Below, piece after piece: positions 58,057-64,000 of a stretch of DNA of 64,000 nt. This DNA comes from Cognatundibacterium rugosum (GTDB lineage Bacteria; Pseudomonadota; Gammaproteobacteria; Burkholderiales; Burkholderiaceae_D), in NCBI RefSeq assembly GCF_014284365.1, contig NZ_JACOGG010000006.1, positions 1-64,000 of the forward strand. Direction: 5' to 3'. Positions within the stretch are counted from its first letter, which is position 1. Each line of letters starts with the position of its first letter. A program made the translations under genes and the position numbers. The notes below the pieces were generated by a model that worked only from the letters and a program-made list of their open reading frames with translations, was not told the DNA's origin and searched no databases.

Positions 58057-58085
58057 TTCATACGGTAACAAGACTCACCTATAAT
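58057..58085 (+). promoter_or_regulatory. Predicted recN promoter
   Basis: TTCATA (58057-58062), 17 bases, then a perfect TATAAT (58080-58085), about 150 bases upstream of recN. The leader contains two tandem CAATTTCAGA copies (58179-58188, 58191-58200). I do not see a LexA box (CTGT-N8-ACAG); only a half site CTGTAT occurs near 58165. Confidence 0.45.
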
Positions 58086-58236
58086 GGCGATCATTACAGC
58101 AATGTGCGCACCGATTAAGGCACGTATTCAGTGCTGCGAGCGATCTCAGCGCGACCTGATGCTGCTGTATTTCAAACGCAATTTCAGACCCAATTTCAGA
58201 TCAACCTACAGTAACCATCATTGATAAGCGAATGCT

Positions 58237-59883
58237 ATGCTGCGTACCTTAGCCATCCGGAATTTCGTGATCGTCGACCATCTGGAACTGGAGTTTTCCC
58301 ATGGCTTCAGCGTCCTGACCGGTGAGACCGGCGCCGGTAAGTCGATACTGATCGATGCCCTGAGCCTGAGCCTGGGCGGTCGTGGCGATGCCAGCATGGT
58401 CAGAGAGGGTGCTGCCAAGGCGGACATCAGTGCAGAATTTTCCACCCATGCCGTCAGTCAGCAATGGCTAGCGCAACATGAGTTTGCAGATGCAAATGGT
58501 CAGCTGATTTTACGCCGCACCATCGATAATGCAGGTCGCTCCAAAGCATGGATTAATGGTATCACCGCGACGGCCACACAATTGCGTGAACTCGGCGAAC
58601 TGCTGATAGACATACATGGTCAGCATGCGCATCAGGCCTTGCTGCGCAATGAAGTACAACGCGATTTGCTCGATAGCCAGGGTGGCCTGCAAGGTTTAGT
58701 GGCAGAGGTTGCACGCCTGTTTCAGCACTGGCGCAGCATCGCCCGGCAACGCGAAGAATTTGAAACCAATGCCAGAAACGTCTTGCTCGAACGGGAAAGA
58801 CTGGAGTGGCAAGTCGGGGAACTTAGCAAACTGCAGCTCAGGGCGGGAGAATGGGAACAAATCAGCCAGGAACACAGCAAACTTGCGCATGCGGTCAGCC
58901 TGCTCGACGGCGCGCAACAGGCAGCTGGAGCCATCTCTGATGCCGATCACGCGATACTGTCCCAGCTCACCTCCATTCAACAGCGTTTGCTGAAATTGCT
59001 GGCCTATGACAGCGCCTTAAAACCGGTGACGGATGCACTGGACACGGCCTGCATCCATTTACAGGAAACCAGCTATGCGCTGAATGACTATCTGAATCGC
59101 ACCGAACTGGACCCGGTTCGTCTGCGTGAAGTCGAGCAAAGAGTGGAAGTGATACACAGCACAGCCCGACGCTTCCACGTGGCGCCGGAAAAGCTGCATC
59201 TGGAACTGGATACTCTGTCAGAACAATTGCATCAGCTGTCCGATGCCAGTGATCTGGCGACACTGCGCCAGCAAGAAGACAAAGCACAACTAGCCTATCT
59301 GGAATTGGCCAAAAAACTCAGTCATGCACGGCGCGATATCGCGACTCAACTCGGACAAGCCGTCACCACCGCGATGCAGGATCTGAGTATGCGCGGCGGC
59401 AGTTTTTCGATTGCCTTGCAGCCTTGCGAACCGGCATCTTATGGATTGGAACAAACGGAATTTTTAGTCGCTGGCCACACCGGCGTACAGGCGCGTCCGC
59501 TGGCCAAGGTCGCGTCCGGCGGCGAACTGGCGCGGATATCGCTGGCGATTTCTGTGATTACGTCCTGCGCCACCGCAACGCCCACCCTGATTTTTGATGA
59601 AGTCGACAGCGGCATCGGTGGTGCTGTGGCCGAAGTGGTCGGTCGCTTGCTGAAACGTCTGGGCCAGGAAAGACAGGTGCTGTGCGTCACCCATTTGCCA
59701 CAGGTGGCGAGTCAGGCCAATCAACATTTTCAGGTCAGCAAACAGCAGGCCGGTGGTAAAACGATGTCCAGCATCATGGCGCTGGACAGCAAGCAGCGCG
59801 TCGAAGAAATTGCGCGTATGCTCGGAGGCCTGGAAATCACGGCCACCACGCGCAAACATGCGCGCGAGCTGCTTGCCTCCTGA
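58237..59883 (+). CDS. recN: DNA repair protein RecN
   Basis: SMC-like ATPase acting in double-strand break repair. It has 548 residues. The head domain N-half carries FSVLTGETGAGKSILIDALSL (Walker A near 25-35). A coiled coil rich in Gln, Glu and Leu spans about 155-375. The C-half head has the ABC signature KVASGGELARISLAI and Walker B TLIFDEVDSGIGG. All three ATP motifs are intact. It follows nadK after 201 bases. Confidence 0.96.
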   Translation: MLRTLAIRNFVIVDHLELEFSHGFSVLTGETGAGKSILIDALSLSLGGRGDASMVREGAAKADISAEFSTHAVSQQWLAQHEFADANGQLILRRTIDNAGRSKAWINGITATATQLRELGELLIDIHGQHAHQALLRNEVQRDLLDSQGGLQGLVAEVARLFQHWRSIARQREEFETNARNVLLERERLEWQVGELSKLQLRAGEWEQISQEHSKLAHAVSLLDGAQQAAGAISDADHAILSQLTSIQQRLLKLLAYDSALKPVTDALDTACIHLQETSYALNDYLNRTELDPVRLREVEQRVEVIHSTARRFHVAPEKLHLELDTLSEQLHQLSDASDLATLRQQEDKAQLAYLELAKKLSHARRDIATQLGQAVTTAMQDLSMRGGSFSIALQPCEPASYGLEQTEFLVAGHTGVQARPLAKVASGGELARISLAISVITSCATATPTLIFDEVDSGIGGAVAEVVGRLLKRLGQERQVLCVTHLPQVASQANQHFQVSKQQAGGKTMSSIMALDSKQRVEEIARMLGGLEITATTRKHARELLAS

Positions 59884-59986
59884 TATGCGAAGCAGCAAAA
59901 ACAAGACACAAACTGCAGCCTGGCTGAGTTTCTAAGCTCAGTTCTACTGATGCCATTTAACCGAAAACCTTATTTTATTCACTGCT

Positions 59987-61093
59987 ATGCGCTTTTATCC
60001 TGAACCCGACTACTCTCATGGCAAGATCGGTAAAACAGCTGTGGTACTGCTTAACCTCGGCACACCGGATGCGCCGGAACGTTCAGCAGTGCGCCGTTAT
60101 CTGAAACAGTTTTTATGGGACAGACGCGTAGTGGAAGTACCACGTCCGGTATGGTGGCTGATATTGAATGGCATCATCCTGCCTTTCCGTTCCGGACAAT
60201 CTGCCAAAAAATATGCCTCCATCTGGACCAAGGATGGCTCACCGCTGAAAGTACATACCGAAAAACAGGCAGTGCTGCTCAAAGGTTATCTGGGTGAGCG
60301 TGGCCATGAAGTCCATGTCACTTACGCCATGCGTTACGGCTCGCCGTCTATTCCGTCGGTGCTGAACAAGCTGAAAGCAGAAGGCTATGAACGGATACTG
60401 ATACTGTCCGGTTATCCGCAATATTCTGCCACCACGACTGCATCCAACTTTGACGCGGTGTTCCAGCACTATCAACAAGTACGCAATGTGCCAGAATTAC
60501 GTCTGGTCAAAAATTACCATGATCACGACGCGTATATCGAAGCCTTACGCCAGTCTGTGCTTAAACACTGGCAAACCCATGGCCGACCTGAAAAACTGGT
60601 GATGAGCTTTCACGGTTTGCCGAAGGCATTTCTGTTACGCGGCGATCCTTATCACTGCGAATGCTATAAAACCGCCAGACTACTGGCAGAGAAACTGGGA
60701 CTCAGTAAAGACCAGTATCTGGTGACGTTCCAGTCCCGCCTGGGCCGCGCAGAGTGGCTGCAGCCTTATACCTCGAATGCGGTGAAAGAATTAGCGCAAC
60801 AAGACACAAAACGGATCGACGTGATTTGCCCCGGTTTTATCGCAGACTGCCTGGAAACGCTGGAGGAAATTGCGATGGAAGTCAGGGAAGACTTCTTACA
60901 TGCGGGTGGCAAGGAATTCAATTACATCCCTTGTTTGAATGAATCACCATCCTGGCTACGTGCGCTGGCAGAAATCGCCGAGCAGCATTTGATCGGCTGG
61001 CCAACGATGATGACCGTCAGTCTGCGCGACGAGCAAAAACAGCAGGCCCTGATCAGCCGTTCAGAAGCCAAACGTATCGGAGCTCCTTTGTGA
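59987..61093 (+). CDS. hemH: Ferrochelatase
   Basis: Inserts iron into protoporphyrin IX, the last heme step. It has 368 residues. The N-terminal part has KTAVVLLNLGTPDAPERSAVRRYL, and the catalytic His lies in MSFHGLPKAFLLRGDPY near residue 205. The family LVTFQSRLGRAEWLQPYT and the Glu-bearing GFIADCLETLEEIAMEV are present. The GDPYHCECYKTARLLAE stretch has two Cys, but I see no C-terminal [2Fe-2S] ligand set. It is coupled to apaH by a four-base overlap. Confidence 0.97.
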   Translation: MRFYPEPDYSHGKIGKTAVVLLNLGTPDAPERSAVRRYLKQFLWDRRVVEVPRPVWWLILNGIILPFRSGQSAKKYASIWTKDGSPLKVHTEKQAVLLKGYLGERGHEVHVTYAMRYGSPSIPSVLNKLKAEGYERILILSGYPQYSATTTASNFDAVFQHYQQVRNVPELRLVKNYHDHDAYIEALRQSVLKHWQTHGRPEKLVMSFHGLPKAFLLRGDPYHCECYKTARLLAEKLGLSKDQYLVTFQSRLGRAEWLQPYTSNAVKELAQQDTKRIDVICPGFIADCLETLEEIAMEVREDFLHAGGKEFNYIPCLNESPSWLRALAEIAEQHLIGWPTMMTVSLRDEQKQQALISRSEAKRIGAPL

Positions 61094-61953
61094 ATACGGT
61101 CACAGCCACACATTCCGTCAGCGCAGCAACCTACTTTATCGGCGATATTCAGGGCTGTGCGGATCAGTTGCGTGAACTGCTGGAACACACTGAGAAGCAG
61201 ACCCCAGACGCACGCTATCTGTTTGCTGGCGATCTGGTCAACCGAGGCCCCAAGTCGCTGGATAGCTTGCGCCTGATACGTGAGCTGCAACTGGCGGGCC
61301 GGGCCGAATCAGTGCTAGGTAATCACGATCTGCACTTGCTCGCGGTGGCACACGGTATCCGCCAACCCCATCCGTCCGATACCTTGCAGGATATCCTGCA
61401 CGCAGAAGACCGCGAGATATTGCTCGACTGGCTGCGTCAGCGTCCACTGGCACATCTGGAACAAGGGCATTTGCTGATCCATGCAGGTTTATTCCCAGAC
61501 TGGAGCATCGCGCAGGCACAGAGTCTGGGTGCTGAGGTCAGTCATATACTGCAATCTGATCACTGGCTGGATTTTCTGGCGGTCATGTATGGCAATCAGC
61601 CTGATCACTGGAGTGAAGATTTGCAAGGTGCAGAGCGCTGGCGTTGCATCATCAACGCCATGACACGTATGCGCTACTGCCGTCAGGACGGCAGTATGGA
61701 TTTTGCCATCAAGGAAGGCAAACGCGCAGCGCCGGATCACTATCAGGCATGGTTTGATTTGCCACGCCAGTCAGCAGATCAATGTGTGGTATTCGGCCAT
61801 TGGTCTACCCTGGGTTTGATTGTAGAACCCAATCTGATCAGCCTGGACACCGGTTGCGTCTGGGGCGGTCAGCTCACTGCTGTCCGCCTGCACGACCACC
61901 ATGTGATCCAGATAGAATGCCCTCAGCAACAGAAACCGGGTAAAAACAGCTAA
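61090..61953 (+). CDS. apaH: Symmetrical bis(5'-nucleosyl)-tetraphosphatase
   Basis: Metallophosphatase that hydrolyses Ap4A to two ADP and decaps NpnN-RNA. It has 287 residues, starting with GTG 61090 inside the hemH stop (GTGA overlap). Metal motifs are YFIGDIQGCADQ (DxQ in place of the common DxH), FAGDLVNRGPKSLD and VLGNHDLHLLA, with VFGHWSTLG near the C-terminus. The Gln replaces one metal ligand His; many betaproteobacterial ApaH show this, so activity is likely kept. It ends 50 bases before acpH. Confidence 0.94.
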   Translation: MNTVTATHSVSAATYFIGDIQGCADQLRELLEHTEKQTPDARYLFAGDLVNRGPKSLDSLRLIRELQLAGRAESVLGNHDLHLLAVAHGIRQPHPSDTLQDILHAEDREILLDWLRQRPLAHLEQGHLLIHAGLFPDWSIAQAQSLGAEVSHILQSDHWLDFLAVMYGNQPDHWSEDLQGAERWRCIINAMTRMRYCRQDGSMDFAIKEGKRAAPDHYQAWFDLPRQSADQCVVFGHWSTLGLIVEPNLISLDTGCVWGGQLTAVRLHDHHVIQIECPQQQKPGKNS

Positions 61954-62003
61954 AGCCAGACTTGCCCGGACTCAGATGGCAAGCCTGCCTGGCGAAAGTT
62001 TTC

Positions 62004-62615
62004 ATGAATTTTCTGGCACATATTTTTCTGGCTCAACATAGCCAGGCCGCCATGTTAGGTGGAATTTTGGGAGATTTTGTTCCCATCCGGCATAGCTATG
62101 TTTTTCCTGATGAAATGAATCTGGAAATCAAAATCCATCGCCTGATTGACAGCTACACTGACGGCCATCCGGCTGTGCTGGCAGCGAAAAGCGTGTTTCC
62201 TGCCACCAGCCGGCGCTATGCAGGCATTCTTCTCGATATATATTTCGATTTTCTGCTCTCCGCCCATTGGAGCAATTTCAGCACTTTGCCGCGCAAGGAC
62301 CTGATCGCCAGCTTCTACCAAGGCATCAATCATTACCAGGCCATACTGCCACCCAAACTGCGTGACATCAGCGATCATATGGTGGCACATGACTGGCTGG
62401 GCGGCTATGCACATTGGGATGGCGTCAGCTGGGCGGTGCAAAGAACCGCCAGACGGTTGTCGCGCAATGGGGATGCACTGATCGCTGGTTTACCTGTACT
62501 CAGGGAAGCGCATGATTATTTCGACCAACAATTCCTGCTGTTTTTCCCTCAGTTACAACAGTACACAGAAATCAGCCGTGCCGAAATCCAGCGCCACTAT
62601 CCGGACCGGATATGA
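62004..62615 (+). CDS. acpH: ACP phosphodiesterase AcpH-like (DUF479)
   Basis: Predicted acyl-carrier-protein phosphodiesterase that removes 4'-phosphopantetheine. ATG 62004 (203 residues) begins MNFLAHIFLAQHSQ, the family N-terminus; a longer frame adds 14 residues. GDFVPIRH, IHRLIDSYTDGHPAV and DIYFDFLLSAHW bear the conserved Asp and His that bind metal. AcpH belongs to an HD-like fold. Function in this organism is inferred from family. Confidence 0.88.
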   Translation: MNFLAHIFLAQHSQAAMLGGILGDFVPIRHSYVFPDEMNLEIKIHRLIDSYTDGHPAVLAAKSVFPATSRRYAGILLDIYFDFLLSAHWSNFSTLPRKDLIASFYQGINHYQAILPPKLRDISDHMVAHDWLGGYAHWDGVSWAVQRTARRLSRNGDALIAGLPVLREAHDYFDQQFLLFFPQLQQYTEISRAEIQRHYPDRI

Positions 62616-62910
62616 GCATTGATTGACTGCACCTTTGACAGAATGACCACCTTGTGAGCCCGCTTAAATAAGCTGGAGGTGTTACTACTGGTAAGGCTAA
62701 AGTAGTTTATGTGAAACATGTTTTCATTTCAGTAACACTTGTCAACAATATTGAATTCCTGTCGTAAACAAACACAGCCGTACGCATCGACCTTATACTA
62801 TACCAATATTTTTTTTACAATATTTCACAGAGCCTATTTTTACTCCTTAGTCCAGGCGGGAGTCCGAATAAGCCGAACGGAAAATTCATGTTCTGACGTG
62901 AAGGAAAGTA
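62616..62910. other. Gap between acpH and the DUF1631 gene
   Basis: 295 bases, strongly AT-rich from 62700 to 62840 with TATACT near 62796 as a possible -10 element for the next gene. No hairpin terminator after acpH and no RNA gene is evident. AAGGAA at 62901-62906 is the ribosome site of the next gene. Confidence 0.3.
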
Positions 62911-64000
62911 ATGGATCCGAACGAGCTTTTGCCTGCTGCCCGCGAGCAGTTTCAGGCAGCTTTTTTGCAAGCGGTGAAGGACTGCCTGCCCACTTTGCAA
63001 GAAAATATTTTTAAATTAGCAGAGGCCGCCCGCTCTTCATCCGAGCAGGCGAATCTGTTACACGCCTACACCATTAGCCGCAAAGCCGATGCCTTATTAG
63101 CGCAACTGGAAAGCTGCCTGGACGCGCTGCTGACACGCAGTTTTCAGACTACCTATAACACCTTTCGGCCCAGTTCCTTGCTAAGTATCGAAAGCAGTGG
63201 TTTGTCATTGCTAGATTCGAGTGTATTAGAAAATGAGTTGATGCTGAATGAGACTACCGCGAACTTTCGTACTGAAGCTGAGGATCAGATCCGGGATCTG
63301 AATATTCGTATTGCACTGATTTTTGGCCAGGAAACCATCAAGGAGAGAGAAAACCCTTTCCGCCCCTATATTCTGACTCGCTGTATCGCCAATGCCCTGA
63401 ATGAACTAAAGTTACAGCCCGATCTGTCGCGCATCATGCATGAACAACTGGCCTATGTACTACGGCGCTATATTCAGGGCATCTACGAAAAAATCAATCA
63501 AATGCTGGCCGCACACGGGATCGCGGCTGAACTGCAATTCAAAATCAGAAAAACAGGAGCCCCCCAACCTGCCCCTGTCTTCCCGGGTACCAATACAATC
63601 AACAGTCCAGCAGCACCGTATTCATCTGGGCAAGGGAATGAACAATTTTCTGCTCAATATGCTGCGCAATATGCAGGTATACAAGCTGCACACCACAGCC
63701 ATACAGAGAGCATGAGCGCCATGCATGGCCAAGCTGAAGATTTCAGGCCACCCGCGATGGATTTACCTGCACCCGGCAGGCTGGAGCAATTGCTGGCCAA
63801 GGTCAGAGGCGTAGCCGCCAGCGGAGCACCGCAAACGCAGTCGCTCAATAACAATCTCTACAATTCCGCAACCACGCCTACGGCGATGAATACGACCGCC
63901 TCACTCGCGCAGGCTGCAATGGGTCAGATGCCAGCAAAAAGCACAGCCAGCATGAATCCAGGCTGGCTGAGTAAGCAAGGCTCTATCGGCAAAGCGATAC
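62911..64000 (+). CDS. DUF1631 family protein (cut by window end)
   Basis: Open frame from ATG 62911, preceded by AAGGAA, running through the window end without a stop (363 codons visible). It starts MDPNELLPAAREQFQAAFLQ, and LLTRSFQTTYNTFRPSSL and REDNPF-like RENPFRPYILTRC fit the DUF1631 N-terminus. From about residue 213 a long Ala/Gln/Ser/Pro-rich linker (to about 290) separates it from a further region. DUF1631 proteins, once misnamed thymidine phosphorylases, have no settled role. The rest lies to the right. Confidence 0.78.
   Translation, partial: MDPNELLPAAREQFQAAFLQAVKDCLPTLQENIFKLAEAARSSSEQANLLHAYTISRKADALLAQLESCLDALLTRSFQTTYNTFRPSSLLSIESSGLSLLDSSVLENELMLNETTANFRTEAEDQIRDLNIRIALIFGQETIKERENPFRPYILTRCIANALNELKLQPDLSRIMHEQLAYVLRRYIQGIYEKINQMLAAHGIAAELQFKIRKTGAPQPAPVFPGTNTINSPAAPYSSGQGNEQFSAQYAAQYAGIQAAHHSHTESMSAMHGQAEDFRPPAMDLPAPGRLEQLLAKVRGVAASGAPQTQSLNNNLYNSATTPTAMNTTASLAQAAMGQMPAKSTASMNPGWLSKQGSIGKAI

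Noticed and set aside
58140-58236. LexA box for recN
   Set aside because: Only a half site (CTGTAT) is seen; the matching ACAG half at eight-base spacing is absent.

Overview
The window is a stretch of Gram-negative chromosome that looks betaproteobacterial, order Burkholderiales, and probably Oxalobacteraceae (an Undibacterium/Herminiimonas-like genome). The reasons are the Omp32-type porin, the blocks queA-tgt-yajC-secD-secF, recG/oxyR/ubiA, yggS-proC next to pilT-pilU, fur/bamE-dapB-exbB-exbD-leuS-lptE-holA-proA and hrcA/nadK-recN-hemH, and many families common in that order (BPSS1780, DUF6776, DUF2782, DUF1631). Base composition is close to balanced by eye. Almost everything is core chromosome. 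I see no tRNA, rRNA, prophage or CRISPR array.

Layout. Positions 1-122 are the right end of an IS3-family insertion sequence: the last 30 codons of its transposase, then a terminal inverted repeat. It abuts the 3' end of a two-gene RND efflux operon (164-4545). Next come the secretion/queuosine operon (4841-10604, minus), recG, a GNAT, an SDR, oxyR, a RimJ-like GNAT, and a patatin-POTRA-barrel protein of the type Vd autotransporter kind (16452-18770) facing an XRE regulator. Then follow a small membrane protein, ubiA, a yqjD-yqjE-yqjK-like trio and a GT-C glycosyltransferase. The middle holds yggS-proC, pilT-pilU-gpx, glcDEF, erpA, a bactofilin, argC, rplM-rpsI, an OsmC protein, thrB, DUF2782, a porin, an MFS exporter and gabD. 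The last third holds an RlmL-like methyltransferase, hemJ, proA, holA, lptE, leuS, exbB/exbD, dapB, bamE, fur, a lone receiver protein, hrcA, a HAD hydrolase, nadK, recN, hemH, apaH, acpH and the start of a DUF1631 gene cut by the window edge.

How the genes fit together. Envelope biogenesis is strongly represented: SecDF-YajC for export, BamE for outer-membrane protein assembly, LptE for LPS delivery, an ExbB/ExbD proton-driven motor, a porin and type IV pilus retraction ATPases. Redox and iron control appears as oxyR, gpx, fur, erpA and the two last heme steps (hemJ, hemH). Amino-acid synthesis is covered by argC, proA, proC, dapB and thrB.

The most notable non-coding signals are two. One is a probable small RNA on the minus strand at about 36568-36467, with a well-spaced sigma70-type promoter, an intrinsic terminator and a hairpin loop complementary to Shine-Dalgarno sequences. 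The other is a long structured leader between tgt and yajC (about 8306-8080) with its own extended -10 promoter and a hairpin whose loop carries a tandem 10-base repeat. Both are inferences from sequence alone.
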